Below, in pieces: positions 27,401 through 37,810 of a stretch of 64,000 nt of DNA. The position numbers were made by a program, and so were the translations under genes. The notes below the pieces were generated by a model. The model searched no databases, was not told the origin of the DNA, and saw nothing but the letters and a program-made list of their open reading frames with translations. The first letter of the stretch is position 1. Every line of letters begins with the position of its first letter. The DNA comes from Pumilibacter intestinalis (GTDB lineage Bacteria > Bacillota > Clostridia > Christensenellales > Pumilibacteraceae): NCBI RefSeq assembly GCF_943193005.1, contig NZ_CALPCH010000005.1:62001-126000 (forward strand), written 5' to 3'.

Positions 27401-30246
27401 CATATTACGTCTTTCGGCGTATAATAGGCGTTGAGCGTACTTGAACGCGCTTGCTCGTAATCTTCCGCAGAAAGCAAGTCTTTCAGCTCGACATATTCTT
27501 TTTTCCAACTTTCGTTGTTCGCGTCGAACGCTTGGCTCAGTCCGCCCCAACCGACAAACCGTGACAATACCTTTTTCTCGGCGTCCGTAGCGTTGCGGTT
27601 TTCGGCATACAGCATATTTGCGAGCTTTATTGCTTCTACGTTGTTATGAAATCTCGTCTTTGCCCCGCCAAGCTCGCTTTGGTCTAACACGCCGTTTAAG
27701 TCGGTATTATCACCGTAAAATTCTTCGATGATTTCATCCGAAAGATTTGTGCAAAAATCAAGGTAAAAATTGATTCCGATAGTTTTGCATTTTTCAAGAT
27801 CGATATCAATTTCTATTGCTTTTTCGCTCGAATAAATTTCGTCTTGAATATCTGCGATATACTCTCGTATAAATTCTTCCGTTTCAGGCAATTCATCAAT
27901 GTAAAATGTTTTATATCCTTCTTCCGCTTCACTCGTGCCCGTTTCTATCATATAATCGACCAACGCTGTGACGCGATCTTCGTTTGATAATTCATGCACT
28001 ACGGGTTGAGAAAACCTTGCATCGATAAGCGCGTCCAAATCTTCATCTTCTTTCGCGTCCGAATACGGTTGCTCGGTTTGCGGAAACGGCTCGATATAAC
28101 TGTTTGATTCGATGAGCGATACAAACCTCTTTTCCACATCTACCCAACTTACCGAATATCTGCTCGATATATCGCCCATATCGCCGCTTTCCGACACGAA
28201 CACACCGTAATCGTTGAAAACAATGCTTTGTCCGTCAAGCTCTTTGGTGGTATATGTTCCGTATTCGCCCTTAATAAAATTTATGAATTCTTCCGAACTT
28301 GCGGCATTATGATATGCTTCCGCTATCCGTTCTTTTCGTTCTCGCGGCTCGTCCGTCAATATCTTTTCGATAAAATTGTTTCTCCGGCGTTCCTGCTCCA
28401 ATCGCTGTTCGCGTAAGCGGTTTTGTTCTTCTTTATATGCAACGTACTGTTTCTTTTCTTGTTCGGATAAGTAGTTGTCGTCGTCTATAAGGTCGGCTAT
28501 ACGGATAGCGACCTCGGGCCATTTGAGCGAAACTTGAACAAGGTATTCTCCTTTTTCGCCGCGAACGGACATTTTAATGCCTTTGGCGTCGTGCATTTCA
28601 TCATCGCCGCCCCAACAACCGTGTCCGCCCCAACCGTATTCCTTTTTCAAAAAATTCGCAAACGTCTTTGCCGACGGGTTTTCTTGGTATTTGTCCCAAA
28701 TGCGGAATTTGCCGTATTCTACACCGCTTCCGTATTTTAATTGGCGTTCGATAAGAGCTTCTTCCGCCGTTTGTTCCTGCGAGTTGAGCAAATCGAACAT
28801 AGACAGTTGCGGCTTAGGCTTGCGCTTGCGGTCTTTGATACCCTTTTCTTCTTTCCTCGGCGTGGACTTGACCTTGTCTTTCGGCTGTTCGCCCATGCTT
28901 TCGGTCGGCTCGTCCGATTCGTCAAACTCATCTTGTTCTTCGACTTCATTCTCGTCAAAATCCTCGTCGATTTCGTCCGATTCCTCGCTTTCGTTAAACT
29001 CGGCGTCATCTTCGGACTGCTCGTCGTCCGTTTCTTCAAGCTCGGCAATAAGCTCGCTACGCCAATCTTCCGTTTCCGACTGTTCGTCATCAAACAATGT
29101 AGGCTCATCGTTCACATTTTCCGTCAATACGGGCTTCGGCTCTTTTGTTTTTGTTCCGAATTGCTCGCGCGTTTCCGCGTGGGAAAGATAATATTTCGCT
29201 TCTCCGTTCGGTTCTACAACCAATACGCCGCTGAATTCAAGTATTTTGTCCAAATACCTATCCACAGCGTAAAACGGCATACCGCACATAGGCACTCTTT
29301 CGGGCAAGCCTACTTCCCGCCCCGTAAGCGTTAAGTCGAGTTCTTTGGCTACGGCTTTTGCACCCTCGCCGAATACCTCGTAAAAATCGCCCAAGCGAAT
29401 TAAAACCACCGCGTTCGGCATTGTGTTCTGCGCTTTCATATACTGCTCGTACATCGGCAATAACGGGCGGTTCGGCGTTTCGGAAATTTGCTCTGTCTGT
29501 TCGATAGGCTTTATTACTTCCGTATGTTCTACGGGCACAGTAGGCTCGTCCGATACCGCTTCTTCATCAATATCGTTTACGATATTGATTTCTTCCGTTT
29601 TGTTCTGCGCATCCGAATACGCTTCCTCTATATCCTGCGTCAAACTGTCCGCACGAATATAAACGTCCTTTACAAACTCGGCGTTTTGAATATAAGAATA
29701 CGGCAAGCCGCTCATAGCGATTCCCGCGCTTTTCGGAAATCCCGTTTTCGCATATAGCGAATACGCAATACCCTCTATAAGCAACTTATCCCTTTCGTTG
29801 TTGCCCGTAAGCGCGTCCTGCTCCTGCAAGTAAAGCTGTACGCCTTTATGTATTTTACTATAATCGCTCCGCTCGTCTTGCGTTAAGTCCGTACCGTTCA
29901 GTTCGTCCAAGCCGCCGAGCAAACGCTTCATAGGAAGTATGGGGCGCGAATAGCGGTTGTCGCCGTGCGTATCGTTTGCATCGAAAACGAATTGCTTATA
30001 TCCGTCATTGTCGTAATAGGCTATACCTTTTCTTCCCTTTGTTACACGTCTATCCATAGCCGCCCATTCGTTGAATGAAAAACAAACCGTAGCGTTCGGG
30101 CGTTCTATGACTATCTGGCAAGCGTCGTGCAAGTTGATGTGCGGGTTTTGTGCGATAAACCTATAAAAGTTTTTGAGTTGTTCGCCGTCCGCAAGCATAG
30201 CCGCCACTTGTGCGTTACGATTTGTCAGTCTTTTCATATCGCTCAT
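18430..30246 (-). CDS. Giant polyvalent ICE protein: MutS-I-like, adenine methylase, SNF2 helicase and prim-pol-like domains
   Basis: 3,938 residues from ATG 30,246 (GAGGTG eight bases upstream). In order: ArdC/LtrC-like N-terminus (1-130); MutS domain I-like segment (about 260-345, LIRLGDFYEVFG); acidic spacer (380-460); adenine methylase with EPSMGTGNFFG (about 969) and NVPFGGYG (about 1035); SNF2 helicase with VVGSGKT (about 1649), DEAH (about 1812) and REGRIIRQGN (about 2145); coiled coils; DUF3849 (about 3100-3195); three tandem repeats of about 95 residues (3320-3615); a prim-pol-like region with IDLDG (about 3717) and SGKGLHIFG (about 3752); and a helical C-terminus shared with the ArdC protein. 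Such fused proteins occur in ICEs and phages and probably travel with, repair and modify the incoming DNA. The frame is intact. Confidence 0.9.
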   Translation of the reverse strand: MSDMKRLTNRNAQVAAMLADGEQLKNFYRFIAQNPHINLHDACQIVIERPNATVCFSFNEWAAMDRRVTKGRKGIAYYDNDGYKQFVFDANDTHGDNRYSRPILPMKRLLGGLDELNGTDLTQDERSDYSKIHKGVQLYLQEQDALTGNNERDKLLIEGIAYSLYAKTGFPKSAGIAMSGLPYSYIQNAEFVKDVYIRADSLTQDIEEAYSDAQNKTEEINIVNDIDEEAVSDEPTVPVEHTEVIKPIEQTEQISETPNRPLLPMYEQYMKAQNTMPNAVVLIRLGDFYEVFGEGAKAVAKELDLTLTGREVGLPERVPMCGMPFYAVDRYLDKILEFSGVLVVEPNGEAKYYLSHAETREQFGTKTKEPKPVLTENVNDEPTLFDDEQSETEDWRSELIAELEETDDEQSEDDAEFNESEESDEIDEDFDENEVEEQDEFDESDEPTESMGEQPKDKVKSTPRKEEKGIKDRKRKPKPQLSMFDLLNSQEQTAEEALIERQLKYGSGVEYGKFRIWDKYQENPSAKTFANFLKKEYGWGGHGCWGGDDEMHDAKGIKMSVRGEKGEYLVQVSLKWPEVAIRIADLIDDDNYLSEQEKKQYVAYKEEQNRLREQRLEQERRRNNFIEKILTDEPRERKERIAEAYHNAASSEEFINFIKGEYGTYTTKELDGQSIVFNDYGVFVSESGDMGDISSRYSVSWVDVEKRFVSLIESNSYIEPFPQTEQPYSDAKEDEDLDALIDARFSQPVVHELSNEDRVTALVDYMIETGTSEAEEGYKTFYIDELPETEEFIREYIADIQDEIYSSEKAIEIDIDLEKCKTIGINFYLDFCTNLSDEIIEEFYGDNTDLNGVLDQSELGGAKTRFHNNVEAIKLANMLYAENRNATDAEKKVLSRFVGWGGLSQAFDANNESWKKEYVELKDLLSAEDYEQARSSTLNAYYTPKDVICGIYAALDRFGVKGNNRILEPSMGTGNFFGFMPQEIADGSRLYGVELDNLTGRIAAKLYPQANVQIKGFEDTSFPDDKFDVVVGNVPFGGYGVADSAYNRYNFRVHDYFLAKSIDKVKPNGIVAIVTSKGTMDKLNPLARKYVAERAELLGAIRLPNTAFKQTAGTEAVADILFFRKRTERINTDTENIEWLGTGKTEEGYEINNYFINHPEMILGTLAEETGLYGGKDVTVKPDGRDLSLALSEAIKNLPQGFYLPAENQPIADEKEVDYDIKPMCYKAESGRLYMRVGDEMVEQRIPAFPKDAYQRICSMIALREELHHILDIQIKGCSDETLAEEQERLNGMYDSFVSKYDKLNSQTNVKLFSGDGDAALLFACEDIDKETKKVSKAEVFYKRTIRPYIVPTNTDDPFEALQISKNERGRVDIAYIEELTNKDYDTVLYELGDSVFRNPVKVAPNDKYSGFEIAEEYLSGNVAKKLNDAKYHAEQNAEYKRNVTALTQVQPTPLTASEISVRLGATWVDKEYFKEFYCELIGLYWWERSDVQLFYNPFDSSWRLDQKDQVRHKTQMKQKEVFGTHRAPAYRLFIDAMNMRATTIYDTIVDADGNERRVLNQPETIAAREKQNQIKELFANWIYSKPERREELETTYNRLFNQIRLPNYDGSYLKFPEMNPAIELNPHQNNAVHRIITSPGSTLLHHVVGSGKTYTMVASIMKMRQLGICKKAMVAVPNHLVQQWAGEWRKLYPNAKILVATKEDLEKDNRQRFVSKVAFGDWDGIIIAQSSFAKIPVSQERQIGNLVKEITRIEETIRAAWEENGMPRGAVKNLERIKKSRKVALKKLMDGNKKDDVLTFENLGVDYLYIDEAHYYKNLFLFTKMNNVAGVSNAASQRASDIKLKCEYLQELHGSDRGVVFGTGTPISNSMSEMYTMQNYLQPQALAASGITFFDGWAADFGETITSMELAPSGEGYRARTRFSKFTNLPELLAMYRSFADVQTAEMVKLNVPEAERHVINLKPSDTVLELARQITERAEKIHNREVSPYEDNMLKITSDGKKLALDPRCFVPESADEAGSKLNVASEYIHEIWERTSDIKGTQIVFCDLSTPKKRFEDYEYGTDFDAYNDLKYKLVQRGIPPEEIAYIHEANTDEQKQTLFDKVNSGAIRVLIGSTEKCGAGTNVQKRLVALHHLDTPYRPSDMEQREGRIIRQGNENKKVDIYTYVTERTFDSYSYQILENKQKFISQINKGDLTVREAEDIDETTLSYAEIKAITAANPKIKRKMEVDAEISRLRVLEGQYKKNICNLQNKILKDFPEDIRKQELLLERVTLDLKHLQENKPQDPEAFALSVNGTVYTDKKEGGKALTEALYKSKPETVVAEYCGFKISMQPISLLANEREITLAANGQYTLGIGESASGNLTRLENFIEDFPKRKERLENNLKQLKNDLQTAKEQVKKPFEHKERLQELMKEETELNVELNLDKPEEEIAGDENDFGDDNFMALPAQRKFKEEDTIIDKEDKTALMQVDLLPDYTVDANDMHEYGYTWDGMLPIRKRAAQRIFNNGIQVYKLGKDDTETEIERLDDFEDGALYGVEKPLWKNYTESENGRAYLAARLEVAKAASKTASKDMDYVDERFTIDFIESNFTEKAALNKYAADKSEPTAEAMQPYVSQLLDEYAARIWSDALGYYGWDEISVKRSIAENIENAELKEAAYELTRFKFDPEKELMTALGKFSEEEIKDMNLPAFDDELTVVAKERAHLLSEGSSIKKYAEGLLLFENNAKDTWYVLNDTFVLNKDGEKLDVGDKTNVMTVLAYNGLHNGNPLRKFDAEEDAHRYFEEKVKEIRAVRLSAARHDSLIVNNGTTQERILAIIEDYCDGTERMHGGTQDSIDTDLLAENAGCSEDDVKAFAVKYGASIDAGTLRLNDALQFERQVIAARPNFLDFVGELRKAYFISQRKPDYVNEVIRSVESEYDAFKADMLQQPAEEIFYNNYKIHLYNEFSEVIQYGEGYLSEKEFRALYEDKGHILGSLYDDYVGAENYSVETYSDTAQFIKDYCEDFHNETYYPTTYYGKDTENRAYFYMTQDLSVANIWRLEEMTDAEMITVAAPGCYISQDKLDKKHIFFLNIGRDISEEQLEGKEAMRNMMDAMDNYKRIYPLYLNTGAYAREHNEIIAHRNSRKSNIECKLAIEDAIRNNYDGMHLNEGIEDKIIERFGMERVAFVLATTVNEHDWDGRYSKENKEWAKTIPMSEDENVRRECYLNTHPAVLDAFINRIRGKIKENSEENKEMAQDKFKNFTARGDKVLSIIKDRDNRNIAIIQREKMGDFVVAARYDTMDGKWGAAKYDFPTLEAAEQYRTEKYGFENVEDSGKKTVKFKISPEALIKKYQFNSRFMMPKDSGYAGCAYSIFNDHIYESTFTADAESDTRERALEIRLPEDYKIDLYDGGEKVMDFRAWELAKMLDGTTADKYEREARINIYLPRDAVIKDYETSLLIAMPANSEYEGYVYYLPQSVVNEDKKSENGDLIANVGENFRIILRKGEEKKELTAKQLFDDINGKNNYKRELTAMDGHEQQDDDEKKWATVQMSENAVIANYENSTLFKMPKGEYAGFVYYIPSGMVRKEKDGLYLRIPEDFTAHLKDGEDNKDLSAQEFVAAIDGKTDADYKSVYRAPSEEAKAQFAKVEQQLRQNVPEEMRNKPNWAVLRTRRNNATGKLDKFLINAHTGDYAESDNPKTWADFDTACAYARENGGVCLAYALDGKDNIACIDLDGCMQENGDFSEIAQKTFIAASGSYAEKSISGKGLHIFGKTKGADLRSFSKDKTMEYYQGGQFIAMTGDYYGSSELKSFDTPMMQNVLESKLEKRTEWKHTGEGIEGLSSMDDREMLEKAFAAKNGDTVKRLYNGEDLRGNHSNSDMSLMNYLAFWSNHDIDQMLRVFATSGLYRAEKPQSYYEHTAIKAIKETPVYNPPKASNNKPSGNESSSGKGGK

Positions 30247-30253
30247 TGTATCT

Positions 30254-30532
30254 TCACCTCTTTTGCGCAAAGGTCTTTTGCCACACCTTGTATTTCTCTT
30301 TTATCGTGGGAAAATATATGATTTCTATCGCCGCTTCCGCTCCCACAAGATACACAAGGCTTCGTATCTGTTCTTCGTCAAACAGCTCGTGTTCGTTGAG
30401 CTTACGTTGCAATTCGGTTTTTGTTATACCGAGTTTACGCGCCACATACGGCTGTGTTTTGCCGTTATCGTATATCCAATCTTTCAACTTGCGCTTTTTG
30501 AGCGAGTAACCTTTTTGCGATTCTTGCATCAT
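30254..30532 (-). CDS. Small helix-turn-helix-like ICE protein
   Basis: 92 residues; ATG 30,532 follows GGAGGG closely and overlaps the stop of the preceding gene (ATGA). The sequence LKDWIYDNGKTQPYVARKL and GITKTELQRKLNEHELF has the layout of a helix-turn-helix, and AAIEIIYFPTIKEK ends the domain; this is a recurrent ICE protein type in Firmicutes. It precedes the giant gene by eight bases, so the two are cotranscribed. Regulation is a guess. Confidence 0.65.
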   Translation of the reverse strand: MMQESQKGYSLKKRKLKDWIYDNGKTQPYVARKLGITKTELQRKLNEHELFDEEQIRSLVYLVGAEAAIEIIYFPTIKEKYKVWQKTFAQKR

Positions 30533-30870
30533 ATCTTTCCCTCCGCCGTCAACTTTTGCAATTCGCCATCAGACAAATTATTTTTTAGCCATTTCTTGAT
30601 AAAATTGATTTCTCGCCGTTCGCTTGCGTTTCGGATAAAGCAAGCTTCGGAACAATCGTTTTCGTAACAAAAAACGTCTATTACCGAATCGCAATACCCG
30701 ATGTGGTCAATAACTTTAACGAATACAGCTCTTTGCGGCAATGCGCCGATGATTTGTATTTGCCTATCTTTGTGGTATTCGTGATGCGCTTTAACAATAG
30801 CAATTTCATTCTCCGTCAGTTTCGTCGCACCGAGATTTTGAATGAATTGCTTCACTTTACTGTCTGCCAT
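30529..30870 (-). CDS. Hypothetical ICE protein
   Basis: 113 residues from ATG 30,870, with AGAGGT about 11 bases upstream. I do not recognise a family. It has two cysteines in FCYENDCSEACF that could bind a metal, and a helical C-terminus (INFIKKWLKNNLSDGEL). It overlaps the following HTH-like gene by four bases and lies about 100 bases after the sigma-like gene. Confidence 0.55.
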   Translation of the reverse strand: MADSKVKQFIQNLGATKLTENEIAIVKAHHEYHKDRQIQIIGALPQRAVFVKVIDHIGYCDSVIDVFCYENDCSEACFIRNASERREINFIKKWLKNNLSDGELQKLTAEGKI

Positions 30871-30967
30871 TTGTTTTCTTACCTCTATACTTTTTGGTGT
30901 TTGAAACAAACCCCTTCACTGTAAAGCGGTTGAAACGGGCAATAATTCGGGTTTGCCGAAAAATTTT

Positions 30968-31417
30968 TTAGTTTTTTTCTAAAATTGCTTTGAGCTGTTT
31001 GTAAATCGTCTGTAAATTCTCGCAAATTGACGATTCCGCTCTATGTAAAATCTTTGCAATTTCCTTTTGTGTTCTGCCCTCTATGTATAAAAGCCGTAGT
31101 ATCTCTTGCTGTCGCGGCGTTAGCTGTTCGATTGCCGCTTGCAAGCGCTCATCGTTCATATTGTCGAATGAATAATCGCCGTAAGTATGCTTGTCCTCAT
31201 AGTCCACGCCGTTTTCCAAATCTTCATCCAACGAGCGATTCCAAAACGCTTCTTGCCGCGCCTTTCGGCTGTCCTTATATTCCTCGCGCAAGTAAGTATC
31301 TAACAGTTCCGAATCGTCTGTTTGTTTGAGCAGTTCGGCGGTAGTATCGTCCAAGTACACCGTAACAGTCCGCTCATCCCCGCTTTTTCTCATTACTTTG
31401 ATTTTGAATTTTTGCAT
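30968..31417 (-). CDS. Sigma-70 region 4-like regulator
   Basis: 149 residues; ATG 31,417 with GGAGG ten bases upstream. The C-terminal part (LTPRQQEILRLLYIEGRTQ, KEIAKILHRAESSICENL) is a sigma region 4/LuxR-type helix-turn-helix. The N-terminal half has a beta-hairpin (TVYLDDTTAELL) and the acidic segment NRSLDEDLENGVDYEDK that recurs in ICE-encoded sigma-like proteins. No region 2 is seen, so it may be an activator rather than a true sigma factor. Its promoter region holds a GC-rich hairpin followed by T's, so it may be subject to attenuation. Confidence 0.75.
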   Translation of the reverse strand: MQKFKIKVMRKSGDERTVTVYLDDTTAELLKQTDDSELLDTYLREEYKDSRKARQEAFWNRSLDEDLENGVDYEDKHTYGDYSFDNMNDERLQAAIEQLTPRQQEILRLLYIEGRTQKEIAKILHRAESSICENLQTIYKQLKAILEKN

Positions 31418-31487
31418 ATATAAAATCCTCCGATTTATGTTTTTGGTTTTTGAAAACACAATCGGGCGGATTTGCCGTAATATGAAA

Positions 31488-31586
31488 AACGCCCGACCGC
31501 GGTCGGACTAAACCGCAAATCGGGCAAACGGGGCAATAAAAAAGCCTCGCAAGAATTACCCTATCGGGGTTTAATCCTTGCAAGGC
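31488..31586 (-). terminator. Two hairpins between the zinc-ribbon and sigma-like genes
   Basis: The larger stem (31,544-31,558 with 31,72-86 of the same thousand, i.e. 31,572-31,586) pairs over 15 bases on the minus-strand RNA with two G-U pairs and is followed by TTTTTT: a rho-independent terminator. Just below it, CCGACCGCGGTCGG (31,493-31,506) is a 14-base palindrome followed by GCGTTTTT, a second terminator-like or operator site. Together they could control reading through into the sigma-like operon. The rest of the gap between 31,587 and 31,725 shows no convincing gene or structure. Confidence 0.7.
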
Positions 31587-31725
31587 GTGGATAACTTCCT
31601 TTTACGGATAGCTTCTGTTTCTTACAACTTATATCCGCGCGCGCAGTTCGGTCTTACGGTTGGTTACTGCCTCTGTCCGCAACTTCGGATACGTCTTTTT
31701 CCTTATTCTTTTTTCTCTTATTTTT

Positions 31726-31911
31726 CTACTGCTGTGCTGCCGTACTTTGTTCCGACGGTCTTGCGCTTACCACGCACGCGCCGTCTTCCTCTTTGGATAT
31801 TAGCAACGATGCACTACACTTATGGCACACAATCTCTACCTCCTTACACACTCTCACTCGAATCTGCAACGCGCCGCAAAGCGGGCATTTCAACTCCGTT
31901 CTCTTTGCCAT
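31726..31911 (-). CDS. Small zinc-ribbon protein (KTR-like)
   Basis: 61 residues with two cysteine pairs (CPLCG and CHKC) spaced by 18 residues of beta character, the pattern of a zinc ribbon like the cysteine-rich KTR proteins of Gram-positive ICEs; a Ser/Glu-rich tail follows. The ATG has CGGAGGT eight bases upstream. It is the first gene after the promoter at 32,068-32,096 and the last identifiable ICE-type gene on this side. Its function is unknown; nucleic acid binding is typical of such ribbons. Confidence 0.65.
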   Translation of the reverse strand: MAKRTELKCPLCGALQIRVRVCKEVEIVCHKCSASLLISKEEDGACVVSARPSEQSTAAQQ

Positions 31912-32020
31912 CTTTCTATACCTCCGTTCTCCCTTAACGACAATACGCCCGTAGATTTAGACAACTGCTTTGTTTCGGTCGGGATTTCCGAGAACGCAGT
32001 ACGCCTATACGCTTGTCGCC

Positions 32021-32057
32021 AATATCTTATTGCCCGGGGCGGGCGCAGTAAGATATT
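32021..32057 (-). promoter_or_regulatory. Inverted repeat at the start of the zinc-ribbon transcript
   Basis: AATATCTTA (32,021-32,029) and TAAGATATT (32,049-32,057) flank GCCCG-GGG-CGGGC. The repeat begins about four bases after the transcription start predicted from the promoter at 32,068-32,096, so it could be an operator or a 5' leader hairpin. No T run follows, so it is probably not a terminator. Confidence 0.55.
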
Positions 32058-32067
32058 CAGTGCAGTC

Positions 32068-32096
32068 AGTATAACATAAAAAGAAACACAATTCAA
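32068..32096 (-). promoter_or_regulatory. Sigma-A promoter of the ICE right-end genes
   Basis: On the minus strand TTGAAT (32,091-32,096), 17 bases, and an extended -10 TGTTATACT (TATACT at 32,068-32,073). The -35 lies inside the terminator of the preceding operon, so one operon ends exactly where the next begins. Confidence 0.75.
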
Positions 32097-32112
32097 TTCG
32101 TTGTGTTTCTTA
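32080..32112 (-). terminator. Terminator of the carbohydrate/WYL operon
   Basis: AAGAAACACAA (32,081-32,091) and TTGTGTTTCTT (32,101-32,111) form an 11-base perfect stem with a 9-base loop. On the minus strand it is followed by TTTTTATG. It overlaps the WYL stop codon. Confidence 0.8.
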
Positions 32113-33099
32113 TACGTTACCGATTAGCTCTCTTAATGTGTTTTCCAAAAACTCTTTGTAGCGTTCTTTAACTTTGGGCGGCGACTGTATTTTCGCTCTC
32201 CCCTCGAACGTGGTAAGCCAAGCGAAAAACGGCTTGCTTATTTGCACTTTCGCGCGGACAACTGCCATATTATTCGTTATATGCACGTTTTCCGCACCGA
32301 ACCGTTCTATTGCAAGTTCCGCCAATTCTTGCCCAAAGGTAAGTTCCACCGTTTCGCTTTCGCCGCCGTACATCTCGAACCGCTCGTGCATATACGCCGT
32401 CATATTAAAGTCTTTATACTGCGGCAATTCTTGTATCTCCGTTTCTTCCGCTCTCGCTTCGTCCATTCTGTCCACACGGTAGTTTACCGCATTGCCGTAT
32501 TTCTCCGAATAGCACACCAAATACAAATTCTCTTTGTTATACGTGATGCCGAGCGGGTTTACTATGTATCGCTTCCTTTCTTTGCGGTATATTCGTTCGC
32601 CGTTGGGAGCTGTATCGAAATACAAGAACGAAAGCTGTTTACGCTCGGCTATGGCGGTGGTGATTGCGTCTATGCTGTAATAAATTCGCTCGTTGTTCGA
32701 CTTATCTGCCGTTGCCGCCGTTATGCTTTGCAGTTGCTCCGCCTCGGTCTTTCCCAATAGTTTCAGTAGTTTCTCCGTGAGCTTCTTTGTTTTGCTTTCC
32801 GTCAAAAATCTTGCCGACCGAACGGCTTGCAGTAGTATTTGCACTTCGGTGCGGTCGAACTTACGGTCTACCACGTAATAGCGGTTGCTCTTACCCTCTT
32901 TCTCACTCAGCACTTCATAGCCGTACTCGTTCAGCACCGCTATATCTTCATACACGGTTTTACGCACAACAGATATTCCGCGTATACCAAGCTCCTCTAT
33001 AATCTCCCGCGCGGTCAGTCCGTTCTTCTCGTCCGTCTGCTCCTGCAATATTTCATACAGAACCAATCCCCGTATCTTTTGTTCCGCTCCATGTTTCAT
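32110..33099 (-). CDS. WYL-domain transcription regulator
   Basis: 329 residues: a winged helix-turn-helix (1-75, LTAREIIEELGIRGISVVRKTVYEDIAVL in outline), a linker helix (ESKTKKLTEKLLKLLG) and a WYL domain (about 130-215, LSFLYFDT, RKERKRYIVNPLGI, YLVCYSEKYGNAVNYRVDR) with a C-terminal extension. WYL proteins sense nucleic acid or small ligands. No clear ribosome binding site lies before the ATG. It starts 26 bases after the GH2 gene and ends in a terminator, so it looks like the last gene of that operon. It could instead belong to the mobile element. Confidence 0.88.
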   Translation of the reverse strand: MKHGAEQKIRGLVLYEILQEQTDEKNGLTAREIIEELGIRGISVVRKTVYEDIAVLNEYGYEVLSEKEGKSNRYYVVDRKFDRTEVQILLQAVRSARFLTESKTKKLTEKLLKLLGKTEAEQLQSITAATADKSNNERIYYSIDAITTAIAERKQLSFLYFDTAPNGERIYRKERKRYIVNPLGITYNKENLYLVCYSEKYGNAVNYRVDRMDEARAEETEIQELPQYKDFNMTAYMHERFEMYGGESETVELTFGQELAELAIERFGAENVHITNNMAVVRAKVQISKPFFAWLTTFEGRAKIQSPPKVKERYKEFLENTLRELIGNV

Positions 33100-33125
33100 A
33101 ATTGGTTACATATTCTCTCTGTTTT

Positions 33126-36534
<3,409 letters not shown>

Positions 36535-36538
<4 letters not shown>

Positions 36539-37791
36539 TCCGCTTCTCCTTTGTTGCTATGCAATTTTCCGCAAAGATCGATTGCCAATAAATTCCAACT
36601 CAAAAATCCCGGAAACAGATTCGGCTCTCCCGTGTCGGGATGATAACTTTCGAACATTTCGCCGTACTCCGTTAAACTCTTTTGTAACAGTAAAACAGCT
36701 TTATTGCGCAATTCTTCGGCCAATTCGGTTTTATTATATCGCAATAAGCCTTTATACGCAAGATAATTCGCCACCGTCCAAATTGCGCCCAACCAATTAG
36801 ACGGGTTGTTGCTCTTTTCCAAATTATACATTTTTTCGTTGCGCGCAAGCGTGCGAATCCCGTATGACGCCATAACGTCCGCATCCTGTAAATGCACGCA
36901 CAACCGTTCGGCTTGCTCATCGTTGCAAATACCTGCATACAGCGGCAAAAAACAACCGAAAAAACGAATTTTAAGCGGCACGGTTTTCCATTTGGGCGCA
37001 AAACCTTCGTGGAACGTAAATCCGTTATACGATCGTTCTGTTTTAAAAAATCCCACGTCTTGCGAATAGTAAATGCCATCTTTTTCGTCCCACATTTGAC
37101 TATTGACAGTCGTACGCAATGCCGCCGCCTTTTGTTCAAATTGGGTAGCGTCTTTGCCCTTTTGCCGCAAAATTTGCGCCATAGCGTCGTATTCGGCAAT
37201 CATAAAGCTGTTGAGGTATATATCCGCAGACGAGCGCGGCGCGCGGTAATACACGGTGGGATTGTTGTCTATTCCTATCATGATATCGTCTTGCCATATA
37301 AACAATTCGCTACGTGCATCGAATTGCCGTGTTTCGTAATACCGTAAATACGCCGCAAGTTTGTCTTCGTCTATCCAACCATAATCGTTTGCAAATTCCC
37401 CCGCCTGCAATGCCGACTGACATAAAAACGGCTTATGCTGATTTAATGGCACGCCCTTTTCATGCTCGGCGTGAAAATATCCCGCAAACAGTCCGTTGCC
37501 CGAGAGCATAATGGGAATATACCCATCGCTTTCCTGCGCCGACAAAAAATTTTGCACGCAACCTTTTACGTGCGCCGCCACCGTTTCGCGCGAACAACCT
37601 GCCGTTTGCATTTCCTCGTTTGAACAAACCGAAAACGCCGCGCACAACGCTTTGGCGGTAAAATAGGAATCCCAATCCCATAAATCGCCCTCGTATCCCG
37701 AACCGGGATCGAGAAAGGGATATTGCAGTTCGCCTATCGGCTTTTTCAAAACCCTGTACGCATTGCGCAAAAAGTATTCTTTAATATTCAT
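36535..37791 (-). CDS. GH63/GH37-like (MGH1-type) glycosidase
   Basis: 418 residues from ATG 37,791. An (alpha/alpha)6 toroid with GDLWDWDSYFTAKAL near residue 38 and NPSNWLGAIWTVANYLAY near 325, motifs shared by trehalase and GH63 relatives annotated as MGH1-like. These enzymes cleave alpha-linked sugars. A GTG 18 bases upstream is possible, but neither start has a strong binding site; the gene begins just after the GH106-like stop, so it is probably coupled. The substrate is unknown. No signal peptide. Confidence 0.72.
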
Positions 37792-37810
37792 ACTTTTATC
37801 CCGATACACC

